From: Moryella indoligenes
Lineage (GTDB): Bacteria > Bacillota > Clostridia > Lachnospirales > Lachnospiraceae
Reading direction: 5' to 3'
DNA length: 64,000 nucleotides
Assembly: GCF_030812885.1 (NCBI RefSeq)
Contig: NZ_JAUSTO010000002.1
Span: 124,001 to 188,000, forward strand
The notes beneath the pieces are model-generated. The model was not told the origin of the DNA and made no database searches. It saw only the letters and a program-made list of their open reading frames with translations. The translations under genes and the position numbers were made by a program. Positions 33,219 through 41,283 of the stretch are shown in pieces. The stretch's first letter is position 1; every line of letters begins with the position of its first letter.

Positions 33219-33553
33219 TAAATATCGCCTACCTTACGATGAAGAGAGTTCTCCACCGTAAAGCCCTCTGGGTAACGGACTTTCAGTTTGTCAATGTTCA
33301 TCTGCATGACCGTATCAATGTCCGTACCCAGTGCGTCACACGCTTCCGCAATCATCCAGAGACAATCTCCCAGTTCCTTTTCCATGTGTTCAAGGTTCAC
33401 TTCATGCCCCTGGTACTTCTTCTGTAAGATACCTGCAACTTCTCCTGCTTCGCTGTTCAGACCGAACACTGCATGATACAGACGGTCAGCCTTACAATCG
33501 TATGGAATGCTGCAAGTTCTAATGGCTAATGCCTGGTATTCCTTGCCTGTCAT
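33218..33553 (-). CDS. MazG-like nucleotide pyrophosphohydrolase
   Basis: 111 residues. GLNSEAGEVAGILQKKYQG then EKELGDCLWMIAEACDALGTD is the E-x-G-E-x(n)-E-x-x-D Mg-binding signature of the MazG/dUTPase-like all-alpha family. It likely removes pyrophosphate from abnormal nucleotides or (p)ppGpp-type alarmones. One-base overlap with nrdG. Confidence 0.88.
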   Translation of the reverse strand: MTGKEYQALAIRTCSIPYDCKADRLYHAVFGLNSEAGEVAGILQKKYQGHEVNLEHMEKELGDCLWMIAEACDALGTDIDTVMQMNIDKLKVRYPEGFTVENSLHRKVGDI

Positions 33554-33569
33554 ATCAATCTACCTCTTT

Positions 33570-33701
33570 CTATTCTTCCTTACTTTTAGGGGTATCGCTC
33601 ATTGAGTCATGTGCTGCAAGAATTGCTATCGCCGCAAGCAGTACTGCACCACCAATGACTCCAATGATGAAAGCCAGAATTGCAATCAATACTGTTACCA
33701 T
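33570..33701 (-). CDS. Small membrane protein
   Basis: 43 residues: one long hydrophobic helix from MVTVLIAILAFIIGVIGG through LLAAIAILAAH, then a charged tail ending SKEE. RBS AAGGAGG. Directly upstream is a second small membrane protein; the two may act together. Function unknown. Confidence 0.6.
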   Translation of the reverse strand: MVTVLIAILAFIIGVIGGAVLLAAIAILAAHDSMSDTPKSKEE

Positions 33702-33715
33702 GACTGGAATCCTCC

Positions 33716-33907
33716 TTAGAACTCATCGAAATGTTTCTTGATACTCTTGTGGGTCTTATGAATTACCACCAACTGTGCCACTACGATAACAACGTAGAGA
33801 ACACCTGCCAGAATCTCCGGGAGCAGGCATACCCACCATGCCCAGGTGATAACTCCCAGTAACTTTAAGACGATGAAAATAATCGTCAGAATCTCAGTAA
33901 ATCCCAT
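33716..33907 (-). CDS. Small two-helix membrane protein
   Basis: 63 residues with two transmembrane segments (ILTIIFIVLKLLGVITWAWW and PEILAGVLYVVIVVAQLVVI) and a basic C-terminus (HKTHKSIKKHF). RBS AGAGAGG. Lies just after the PP-loop gene. Unknown role. Confidence 0.6.
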   Translation of the reverse strand: MGFTEILTIIFIVLKLLGVITWAWWVCLLPEILAGVLYVVIVVAQLVVIHKTHKSIKKHFDEF

Positions 33908-34913
33908 TATTTTGTCCTCTCTTTCTCTTCGTTCTTCCGTTTCTGAACGTATTCTCTGAACATTCTGGTATATTCGTAACTGTCTTTGAATACATGAGAA
34001 ACGGCTTTGAGCATTTTAGGTTCATGCTCTTCGATTATGCTCAATTCATCCAGTAATTTTCGATTGAACGGACAACCTACACACCCCGTTCGGGTCATAC
34101 CGTACTTTGTATAGCAATCGCTGTGCTGAATGCCGAAAAGTTCATCATAGTAAACTTCGTCTTTATCGCTATACCAAAATAACGGTCTGTACTGGTCGCA
34201 TTCATCTTCTCTTGCTGTAAAGCAGGTTTTGTAGCTTGCAGACCTTATACCTTTTTCAGCTTTTCTGACTCCAATAATCATAAGGTCTATGTAGTTGTCC
34301 TTTATAAATTGAGCAGAAACTTCTTTCTTAGCATAAGTGCAGCACTTACTTGAAATTTTGAACCACGGGGGATTCTCAATCATAAATTCTTTCAGATACT
34401 TATGATAGTTAATGTTGAACATTGAGGTTTTGAAACCCGGTTTGTTTCTGCCATTACACCACCAATTTATTGCTCCCTGTGCTTTTGGGTATTCAGCCAA
34501 TAGCTGCTCTACGGGTTTATCCTCCCATGTGAAGCCATGGCGTTGTAGCCGGGAAATCATATCTGATACAAACTTTGATAAGAAAGGTTGCCCGTATTCA
34601 CTACACGAAAGAGGGATAGGCTTGATTGCTTTGATTCTTTCGATTTCAATATGATATTTCTCTTCAAGGTATTTCAGATGGTCTTTGGTTGCCTGGTACT
34701 CTAACCCAGTGTCGAACCAGATATATCTAACCTTTCGGTCTTTATCAATCTTTGAAATCAAATCAAGCATTATATCACTATCCTTCCCCCCCCCGATATA
34801 GAGCAAGCTATGCTGTCATAACGGGAAAGAACGGAATGTGCTTTTGCTACAGAATCAAAGATTGCAAAATTGCCATCTGCCTTTTCTAAAAGTTTCTGTA
34901 CTTCCAAGTCCAC
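33907..34913 (-). pseudogene. PP-loop / PAPS-reductase-like protein, frameshifted at a G9 tract
   Basis: The downstream frame contains GKDSDIMLDLISKID, the rest of a PP-loop, and a Cys cluster (CCTYAKKE, then TGCVGCPFN) typical of PAPS-reductase-like enzymes such as the DndC family and phage homologues. The upstream frame from GTG 34913 reads MDLEVQKLLEKADGNF and on to SIACSIS before the G run. With 7 (or 10) G the two join as SISGGKDSD, the canonical SGGKDS; with 9 G the frame breaks. Total length is 1007 bases, not divisible by three. It is phase-variable, a true mutation, or a sequencing homopolymer error. Acts on sulfate/ATP chemistry if repaired. Confidence 0.8.
34786..34794 (-). repeat. 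Homopolymer G9 in the PP-loop of the PAPS-reductase-like gene
   Basis: Nine consecutive G (C on + strand) exactly at the ATP-binding loop. Such tracts are slippage-prone. Confidence 0.9.
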
Positions 34914-34929
34914 GCCGTTTTCTTCCTCC

Positions 34930-35478
34930 TTAAATTTTGAAAATTCGTGCCGCCATCATGTCAGCGGTATGAGTCCACAGGACGTTCGGGTATTTCTCAA
35001 TGGACTTTCCGTACTTATCCCAATTCTCTTTGTCATCAAAGGCTCCCATGTGCCAACGGATACAAGCCATTTCCTCATCTGTGAGATCAACAATCTTCTG
35101 TGCCAGAATCACGGACTTGTCACCGTGTCCTGGCAAAAGAATGTTGGGGTTGTAGCTGTATGTTCCATCCGGGTTGTGAATGTACGAATCACACTTACAG
35201 AGGTCATGGAGCATACCCACAATGTAGGGGCTTGCCTTGCGCTTCCAGTTCAGCCCCATTCGCTTTGTCAGAGAAAGCAGAGAAGAGGTTACTGTAAAGC
35301 TATGGTCAAACAGCCCGCCCTCATAGTTCCCGTGGTACTTCGTAGAAGCAGGAGCCGTAAAGAACCCCGCAGCCATCAACTGATTTTTCAGAAAGAAAAC
35401 ATCCGTACTGGACATTCCACCGCTCATCAGCTTCTCAAAAGCCTTGACACGCTTATCTCGTTCACTCATATTCTTCAA
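34930..35478 (-). CDS. HD-domain hydrolase
   Basis: 182 residues. NYEGGLFDHSFTV carries the first His, and GMLHDLCKCD the HD dyad; a later D (HTADMMAARIFK) completes the set. Belongs to the HD phosphohydrolase group; substrates could be nucleotides such as dNTP or (p)ppGpp. Its stop is 16 bases before the PP-loop gene start. RBS AAAGGATTG. Confidence 0.88.
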   Translation of the reverse strand: MKNMSERDKRVKAFEKLMSGGMSSTDVFFLKNQLMAAGFFTAPASTKYHGNYEGGLFDHSFTVTSSLLSLTKRMGLNWKRKASPYIVGMLHDLCKCDSYIHNPDGTYSYNPNILLPGHGDKSVILAQKIVDLTDEEMACIRWHMGAFDDKENWDKYGKSIEKYPNVLWTHTADMMAARIFKI

Positions 35479-35556
35479 TCCTTTCGTTTAACTTTATTAA
35501 ATATAAACCATTGGAGAGTTCAAAGCTACACTTCTCCCTCTCCGCAGGTCATTTGA

Positions 35557-36054
35557 TTAACCCAGAATCCTATCCAGGTCGAACTTCTTACCGCTTGCCT
35601 TTTCAGCAGGTGCAGCAGCCGGGGCAGTAGCCGCAGGCTTGCTTTCCTTCTTCGATGCAGGGGCTTCCGCTTCGTCAAAACCATCCGCAGGCTCCTTATC
35701 GCCCAGACGAACGAACTTGAGCATTTTACCCGGAGTCTTGTTAGACTCAACCTCTTCGTGGTCTACCTCACAGCGGATATAGTGACCGACAAGTTCCTCA
35801 TGGTCAATTTCCGTCAGAGTGTAGTCATTCAATGCAGTCTTTGCGAAGTAACTGAAAGCGTTCAGACCTCCCTGGTTCGGCTCACCGTCTGCATTCAGCA
35901 GAGAGAAGCGTTCTGTGTGCTTCTGACCCGAAACAAGCTGCATAACAATCTCCATCTTGCCGAAGTCCTCTTTGTACTTGACCTCAACAATCTTAAAAAC
36001 GTGGGTTCCCTTCGGAATAAGCGTGAACCCCTCACTCAGTCCAATCTTTGCCAT
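35557..36054 (-). CDS. Phage single-stranded DNA-binding-like protein (DUF669 type)
   Basis: 165 residues. A beta-rich N-terminal half (GFTLIPKGTHVFKIVEVKYKED) like an OB fold, then an Ala/Pro/Lys linker and an acidic hydrophobic tip (KFDLDRILG), as in SSB C-termini that recruit replication partners. Located among recombination genes. RBS AAGGAGGATACTTAAA. Confidence 0.78.
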   Translation of the reverse strand: MAKIGLSEGFTLIPKGTHVFKIVEVKYKEDFGKMEIVMQLVSGQKHTERFSLLNADGEPNQGGLNAFSYFAKTALNDYTLTEIDHEELVGHYIRCEVDHEEVESNKTPGKMLKFVRLGDKEPADGFDEAEAPASKKESKPAATAPAAAPAEKASGKKFDLDRILG

Positions 36055-36068
36055 TTTAAGTATCCTCC

Positions 36069-36311
36069 TTATAAGGTGTTTAATATATCCAGAGATTTCT
36101 TCTTGAGAGAATCAATACTCTGAGTACCAGGTGTATAAATCTGCTTGAACAGGTGTTCCAGAACTGTAACCACGATGGAGTTTCCTGCCATCTTGTAAAT
36201 CTGTGTTTTGGAGATACCATTCATTGCAAGCAGTTCATAGGGAATACCCAGATTATCCAGTGCTTTCTCAAACGCTCCAATTCCGCTAAAAAGACTGAGG
36301 TATCTTATCAT
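36069..36311 (-). pseudogene. C5-cytosine DNA methyltransferase remnant (internally deleted)
   Basis: 80 residues. YLSLFSGIGAFEKALDNLGIP is motif I (SAM binding) and KTQIYKMAGNSIVVTVLEHLF is motif X (G-N-S). The joining residues run LGIPYEL-LAMNGISKT, so about 250 codons holding motifs IV (PCQ), VI (ENV), VIII and the target-recognition domain are missing, yet the frame is open. It cannot methylate DNA. Overlaps the exonuclease gene by 4 bases. Confidence 0.85.
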
Positions 36312-37360
36312 GCGGACTCCTTTCTGGCTTTCGGAGTAAAGCGGTACTGCGGTTCGGGTGTGCCATGATACTTCTCAATATCAATGCCGTCCTCCTGCAT
36401 TTTCACCATATCGTAGCCAGGGTCTTTCATGGTCTTAGAGGTAACCCAGTCGAAGGAAGCACCGCTGATAGTAACGGTCTTATCGCCCTCCTTGAACTGG
36501 CTGATAGCTTCCTTCTTGAGTATATCGGTAATCGTCTTATACCTCTTCTCATCGTCAGCTACAGTACCCTTGACCTCATCAATGTGTTTCTTCAACTGCT
36601 CTGCTTCGGCAACCAGAGCAGCAATGTCAGTGTCCGGGGACAGGTTGTTATCACGCAGGACTTTCAGAATGTCTGCGTCCGCTTTCTCATCGAACTTCGG
36701 AGAAACACCGCTCTCAACATGAGTTTTCCACCACTTCTCAACCTTCTTGACGGTCTTTTTCAGTTCGGGATAACGCTCAGACAGCTTGAAAGGACGAACG
36801 ATGGTGTTTTCAGTGCTACACTGATATGCGTCCGGGTTCTCATAGTCCTTGTCACCCAGGAAGCTACACACCATAATCACGTCATCTACACCCAGAAGGT
36901 ACGCATAGAGCGCAGCCTGCAAAGCGTAGTACTCCGGAATATCCTCAACCCAATCCTCAGACCTCTTCGTGGTTTTCATCTCAAGAACCGTAGTAGGCTT
37001 GCCGTCCTTGTCAACCAGAAGATAGTCCCACATACCACCGAAGATAGGACTCTCTTTGAAGAAGTCACCCCAGGTTTTCTGGAAGTAGTCAGCCCCGTAC
37101 ACATCCGTAGGTGTGATGAGGTTGGTCATGAAATAAGACTTCTTCATAAACTCAGCCTGCTTCGGCTCAATCGTCTTACCTGCAACGGTATAGATTGTGT
37201 CCTCAAACGGCTCTTCGTAGGTTCTGGTGATTGCACACCAGGCATTGAACGGGGTTGTCCACTTGTTCAGCCCCATAATCGCCGCAAAGCGTGTACCCGT
37301 AATTTTCTTAGGACGCTTCGGCGGGGTGATAGTAATGGTCTTATCATCATTCCACTTCAT
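36308..37360 (-). CDS. YqaJ-type viral recombinase / exonuclease
   Basis: 350 residues. ITGTRFAAIMGLNKWTTPFNAW, then GGMWDYLLVDKDGKPTTVLEMKTTK and YYALQAALYAYLLG form the YqaJ (lambda exonuclease-like) D-ExK metal site. It resects double-strand ends and works with the ERF protein at 38156. The C-terminal part (residues 230-300) is coiled coil. RBS AGGAGGTAAGAAAA. Confidence 0.9.
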   Translation of the reverse strand: MKWNDDKTITITPPKRPKKITGTRFAAIMGLNKWTTPFNAWCAITRTYEEPFEDTIYTVAGKTIEPKQAEFMKKSYFMTNLITPTDVYGADYFQKTWGDFFKESPIFGGMWDYLLVDKDGKPTTVLEMKTTKRSEDWVEDIPEYYALQAALYAYLLGVDDVIMVCSFLGDKDYENPDAYQCSTENTIVRPFKLSERYPELKKTVKKVEKWWKTHVESGVSPKFDEKADADILKVLRDNNLSPDTDIAALVAEAEQLKKHIDEVKGTVADDEKRYKTITDILKKEAISQFKEGDKTVTISGASFDWVTSKTMKDPGYDMVKMQEDGIDIEKYHGTPEPQYRFTPKARKESA

Positions 37361-37925
37361 TTTTCTTACCTCCTATGAACAGAAATCGTGTATCCACTTT
37401 CACGGACAACGCCGTGGTCACAGGGTTTTCATCGGCTTTTACCAGGTCACTCAAGTCAAACCCAAGGCTCTTGAGATATTCCATTGCCAGTTTTGCATTC
37501 TTCATATTGCTTACATTGGCAATCACATTCCTGTAGTTATCGGTAATACCCTTAATCATTTCATTCTTTCGGGCTTTGATACCCTTTCTGATTTCCGTTC
37601 TTCCGTCCTCAAACTCTTTAAGCAAACAGGAACGGATTTCAGCTTGAGAACTCATATTTGCCAGTTTATAAGAGATAGAACCGTAGTAACCACAGAGGGT
37701 ATCAACCCCCGGATATTCCGCTTTCACCTTCTCTTTGAAGGATTCAGTCAGACTGTAAGCCTGCTGCATAAGAGCAGCAATACTGGTTGCCGTATCTTCC
37801 AGACCGATTCTCCCATTTCTCTCTGCATAGTAAGTGTTGAGAGCCTTTTCACTCTGGGTTTCTACTTCGGCTAATGCCTTTTCGCTCTGCGACTCCAACC
37901 ACTTAATGATTTGTCGTTTTGTCAT
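37347..37925 (-). CDS. DUF1351-like phage recombination accessory protein
   Basis: 192 residues from ATG 37925. Helical and coiled coil (SQSEKALAEVETQSEKALNT), with RKGIKARKNEMIKGITDNYR and MEYLKSLGFDLSDL, matching the DUF1351-like proteins encoded with YqaJ/ERF systems. Overlaps the exonuclease start by 14 bases. Function unproven; likely acts with the neighbours in single-strand annealing. Confidence 0.65.
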   Translation of the reverse strand: MTKRQIIKWLESQSEKALAEVETQSEKALNTYYAERNGRIGLEDTATSIAALMQQAYSLTESFKEKVKAEYPGVDTLCGYYGSISYKLANMSSQAEIRSCLLKEFEDGRTEIRKGIKARKNEMIKGITDNYRNVIANVSNMKNAKLAMEYLKSLGFDLSDLVKADENPVTTALSVKVDTRFLFIGGKKNEVE

Positions 37926-38142
37926 TCTTTGCTTCCTCCAACTCAACGGCTTTGTTCAGATACCAGATTGCTTTCTGCAAATCTTCCATACCGTTTTTCT
38001 TCTTGTGCCTATACACGTACTTGAGAGCGTTGCACACGCAAAAGTTCTGCGTGGCTTCTACTCCCTGGGTTTCCACCATAACGTCAATGCACTCAAACTT
38101 CCCGGTTTCGTAATGAGCGGGATGGTTTACATTGTCAGCCAT
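37903..38142 (-). CDS. DUF3310 family (SaV-like) protein
   Basis: 79 residues. Starts MADNVNHPAHYETGKFECID and contains FCVCNALKYVYRHKKKNGMEDLQKAIWYLNKAVEL, which is the complete DUF3310 pattern (N-H-P-x-H-Y, then N-x-x-K-Y-x-x-R). Often next to recombination and nucleotide genes. Biochemical role unknown. RBS AAGGAGGGCTGAGTC. Confidence 0.92.
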   Translation of the reverse strand: MADNVNHPAHYETGKFECIDVMVETQGVEATQNFCVCNALKYVYRHKKKNGMEDLQKAIWYLNKAVELEEAKNDKTTNH

Positions 38143-38155
38143 GACTCAGCCCTCC

Positions 38156-38905
38156 TTACTCACCGTAGGCGGCAATCATCTCACCAAGGTTCTGAATAAG
38201 CTGCTCACACGCTGCACGGGTGACATGGGTGAAGCCATTGGTTTTCATGGCAATCTGCTGAACAAACTCTTCCTGGTCGGAATCCTTGTCCATCAGAGTC
38301 TTGCAGGCTTCTTTGAGTGCCTTAATCTGCAACTCATCAGCCTGTCCATCAGTACCCGTCATTTCCTTCTTAGCTTCCTCACGCTCCTTCGGAGTAGCAG
38401 GTGCAGCAGACTTCTTTTTCTTCTCCTTCTTAGCCGTTTCCGGGTTCGGAGCAGGAATCTCTTCTTCCTCTACCTGGTCATCAGAACCAAGGTTTGCGTC
38501 AATGTCATCGGGTTCAGTAATATCCAGAACTGCCATCCAGAGGTAACGGCGCAGGTAGGTAATGGAAGAGCCAAGAGCTTGCATAGGGTTGGTGACTTCC
38601 TTGCCCTGGTTACTGATAATGGGCTTGACCTCACGATAGGGAACGGTGAAGGTCATCGGGGCTTCCTCAATGTTGTCAGCGTTGAACACGCTCATAACAG
38701 CCTTGTCATCGGTGAACTCAATATTGGTGGTCAGACCGACACGGGCGAAGATACGGATTGCCGGGGGAACAATATCCTCTAACTCAAAATACTTGAACTC
38801 AAGGTGCATATTCTTACCCGACTTCTGTACCTTCTGGTTCAGAAAGTACAGTCTTGCTTTCGCCAACTTCTGGCGCACGTTCATTGCTTCATAAATATTA
38901 GCCAT
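38156..38905 (-). CDS. ERF-family single-strand annealing protein
   Basis: 249 residues. Residues 1-150 (ARLYFLNQKVQKSGKNMHLEFKYF, then TVPYREVKPIISNQGKEVTNPMQALGSSITYLRRYLWMAVLDI) carry the ERF core, with its G-S-x-x-T-Y-x-R-R-Y-x-x phrase. The acidic/basic linker and C-terminal helical domain probably bind SSB or the exonuclease. It anneals complementary strands produced by the YqaJ nuclease. Confidence 0.9.
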   Translation of the reverse strand: MANIYEAMNVRQKLAKARLYFLNQKVQKSGKNMHLEFKYFELEDIVPPAIRIFARVGLTTNIEFTDDKAVMSVFNADNIEEAPMTFTVPYREVKPIISNQGKEVTNPMQALGSSITYLRRYLWMAVLDITEPDDIDANLGSDDQVEEEEIPAPNPETAKKEKKKKSAAPATPKEREEAKKEMTGTDGQADELQIKALKEACKTLMDKDSDQEEFVQQIAMKTNGFTHVTRAACEQLIQNLGEMIAAYGE

Positions 38906-38919
38906 TGCTAATGTCCTCC

Positions 38920-40893
38920 TTAATCGAATAATGCTAAAGATTTCTTTTTCAAGGAATTGATTCTCCTTGTATTCCTCCGAGGCGGTTTCACACCCAGGAA
39001 CTCACGGATATTCTTCTGTGCCAGTTTCAGATACCAGTTACGGTCTACCACATCAATAGACAACTCATTATTGTTGTCTACCATGCAGTGAACTGGCAGA
39101 CTGGGAACTTTTGCAGCCTTGCCTGTTACAGCGTGGGTCTTGTAGATAGTTCCATACCGTCTGTCTGCCGTTGCATAGACCCGGTTGACCTTTTGGACAG
39201 GAACCTGTTCATCACCTACCATCTGATAGCACCCGGAATACTTACCTCCAACCTTTGCGATAATCTGAAAGTCCAGGATATTCTTACTTGCCATTATCGT
39301 TTCTTCTGGGTCTACACCCTTTACAAAGTAATCCTGTATGGCTTTTGCCACTATCACAGCGTTGTTGTTGATATTCCATGCGCCACCACTCATGTTCTCC
39401 CAGGCAGGGAGTCCCATTTTGGTAAAGTCAATGTTTGCATTGGTCAGAATACCTCTCACCAGTGCGCCACCCTTGACCTTCGGCTTACCGTCACCCACAG
39501 GAACCTCAACGTAGTTGTTTACATCTCTCTGCACAATTTTCTGAATGAAATCCTCTTCCAGTTCAAACCCGGTTCTGTCCTGCCATTCCTGGGTAATTTC
39601 CTGCCATTTTGCTTCATCGGAGTTGTCGAAACTTACCATGATACCATCCGTGTTAAGCTGAATGATTTTCAAAGTCGGACACTCACTGACCAAGTGCATT
39701 GACAGTTCCAGTAGGAGAAGCTGTCCTGTGATACAAACTGAACGTCCCATCAGAGGGTCATACAGGTCATTGAAAGCCACGCCATCTTTACCGTTAAGCA
39801 TGGTTCCGTAGGTGGTGTTCAGTACCAGTTTCAGAGCGTTTGCTGTGACCTTATCCCCGGCTTTCTTCGCCTGTACTCTCTCTTCCAAGGTATCTACATA
39901 CACCTGCGGGGACGGGATATTGCGACTACAGAAGCCGTATTTCTGTCCCTTTGAGAGAGGAATGGTCATCAAGTGCGGGTAATAACTTGCCACGTCCTTG
40001 TTTCGGATTGACCTACCCTCAGTAGCTTCTTCCACATAAGTAGGAATTGCACCGTGGATACCTCCGTAGGCTATCGTACATTTGCACTCACCAATGGAAA
40101 AATCCAGGGCGGCTCCCTTGTGCTTTACACCCTGTTCATCGTAGCCACCAAACAGAAGGTAGTTCGGAATGTTCGGGTCATGCAGCTTGTCAAAGAAGTC
40201 AAATACTTCCTGCGGAATATACTGCCGAAGCAGCTTATCTGGATACTGATAATCTCTTTCGTCTGTCCATGGCTTCTCTGGTTTCTGGGCTTGCAGGTAC
40301 ACGCTTGTCAGTTTGGCATTGGTCATATACATAGCCTGCCTGTCTGTCAAACCACGCTTCCTGCCTACAGCCACTTTGTTATCCAGATAACCTTGCCGCA
40401 ACTTGAAAAGAATCTCTGTTGCGTCCACATCGTACTTACAGTAGTAAGTAGTCTGTGCCTTTTCTGATTCAGAGAGAACATGGTCAACATTGAAATCAAC
40501 CTCTGTTTCCTCAATCGGGATACCCAGGTGGGCTTCAATCCCTTTAAGGGATACCCCGTCCTGGCAATCATCCTTGAGGTCGAAACTGTCAAAATAGACC
40601 CGGTACTCTCTCAGAGCGGGAATGTCCCACCCGTTTAATTCGTGAACAATGATGAGGTCATTTATCTCCTTCACCTGTTCCGGGGTGAACCCACACATAA
40701 CTGCCTTGAGTATGTGGTTATCGTAGTGCTTGTTATTGAAGCCACCCAGATACGGGTTACGCTCCATGAAAGCCAGAACTTCATCATTGTCATTCCAGAT
40801 AACCGTGTACTCTCCCGTGGCTACTTCTTTGAACACAAACAGCCAGTCATGGGCAAATACCTCACAGTCGAATATGTAGGTTCCCTCAACCAT
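38920..40893 (-). CDS. Phage DNA polymerase (family B-like) with 3'-5' exonuclease
   Basis: 657 residues. N-terminal exonuclease (FDCEVFAHDWLF Exo I, NNKHYDNHIL Exo II, YCKYDVDATEILF Exo III). Polymerase motifs: A NKDVASYYPHLM, B ALKLVLNTTYGTM, and C IIQLNTDGIMV, where the usual DTD is N-T-D. Protein-primed features are not seen. Ends in a short KKKSLALFD tail that could bind the clamp. RBS is weak because it overlaps the preceding gene by 8 bases. Confidence 0.9.
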   Translation of the reverse strand: MVEGTYIFDCEVFAHDWLFVFKEVATGEYTVIWNDNDEVLAFMERNPYLGGFNNKHYDNHILKAVMCGFTPEQVKEINDLIIVHELNGWDIPALREYRVYFDSFDLKDDCQDGVSLKGIEAHLGIPIEETEVDFNVDHVLSESEKAQTTYYCKYDVDATEILFKLRQGYLDNKVAVGRKRGLTDRQAMYMTNAKLTSVYLQAQKPEKPWTDERDYQYPDKLLRQYIPQEVFDFFDKLHDPNIPNYLLFGGYDEQGVKHKGAALDFSIGECKCTIAYGGIHGAIPTYVEEATEGRSIRNKDVASYYPHLMTIPLSKGQKYGFCSRNIPSPQVYVDTLEERVQAKKAGDKVTANALKLVLNTTYGTMLNGKDGVAFNDLYDPLMGRSVCITGQLLLLELSMHLVSECPTLKIIQLNTDGIMVSFDNSDEAKWQEITQEWQDRTGFELEEDFIQKIVQRDVNNYVEVPVGDGKPKVKGGALVRGILTNANIDFTKMGLPAWENMSGGAWNINNNAVIVAKAIQDYFVKGVDPEETIMASKNILDFQIIAKVGGKYSGCYQMVGDEQVPVQKVNRVYATADRRYGTIYKTHAVTGKAAKVPSLPVHCMVDNNNELSIDVVDRNWYLKLAQKNIREFLGVKPPRRNTRRINSLKKKSLALFD

Positions 40894-41098
40894 CGTTATA
40901 CCGCCCTTCTTCCAGAGCCTTTTGTACCTGCAAGAGTTCTTGCCTTGCCTGTACGCAACGGCGAATTATTGACGCTTTGGAGTGTTCGGGAGGAATTACG
41001 CCCCACTTGCCGGGTTCGACTCCCATACTCTCTTCTACGCCTGCCAGAAGAATTTGAGCCGTAGTGAAGTGGTTCTTCACATTCTTCGTCATCTTCAT
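40886..41098 (-). CDS. Small protein ahead of polymerase, overprinted on the membrane-protein gene
   Basis: 70 residues from ATG 41098, after TTGGAGG with 9 bases spacing. HFTTAQILLAGVEESMGVEPG then ARQELLQVQKALEEGRYNDG looks like a compact helical protein. It overlaps the membrane-protein gene (40896-41282) for about 200 bases in a different frame, and overlaps the polymerase start by 8 bases. Real coding is likelier here than in the Arg/Ser-rich tail of the other frame. Confidence 0.6.
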   Translation of the reverse strand: MKMTKNVKNHFTTAQILLAGVEESMGVEPGKWGVIPPEHSKASIIRRCVQARQELLQVQKALEEGRYNDG

Positions 41099-41282
41099 CT
41101 TCGTAGTCCTCCAAGTCATACCACCAGTTATTTGCCCAGGAGAACAGTGCCAGGTATGCCATACACAGAACATTGATGAAGAGCATTGTCATCCCGTAGA
41201 CTTCATCATCCAGAGCGCAGGCAGTGAACAGCCACGTTATGCCTACGATATATCCGACTGTTTTCAGAACTTTATTCTTCAT
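40896..41282 (-). CDS. Small membrane protein, C-terminus in the overlapping frame
   Basis: 128 residues. The N-terminal 50 (MKNKVLKTVGYIVGITWLFTACAL, then MTMLFINVLCMAYLALF) form two membrane segments, then an acidic patch DLEDYEDEDDEECEE. The last 55 residues are Arg/Ser/Gly rich (GRRRREYGSRTRQVG) and look like the shadow of the overlapping gene. A stop may have been lost, extending an originally shorter protein. RBS AGGAGATTGAC. Confidence 0.55.
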   Translation of the reverse strand: MKNKVLKTVGYIVGITWLFTACALDDEVYGMTMLFINVLCMAYLALFSWANNWWYDLEDYEDEDDEECEEPLHYGSNSSGRRRREYGSRTRQVGRNSSRTLQSVNNSPLRTGKARTLAGTKGSGRRAV

Positions 41283-41283
41283 G

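Noticed and set aside
36365..37378. Long + strand open frame of 337 codons
   Set aside because: It is antisense to the YqaJ exonuclease gene, has no RBS and no family resemblance.
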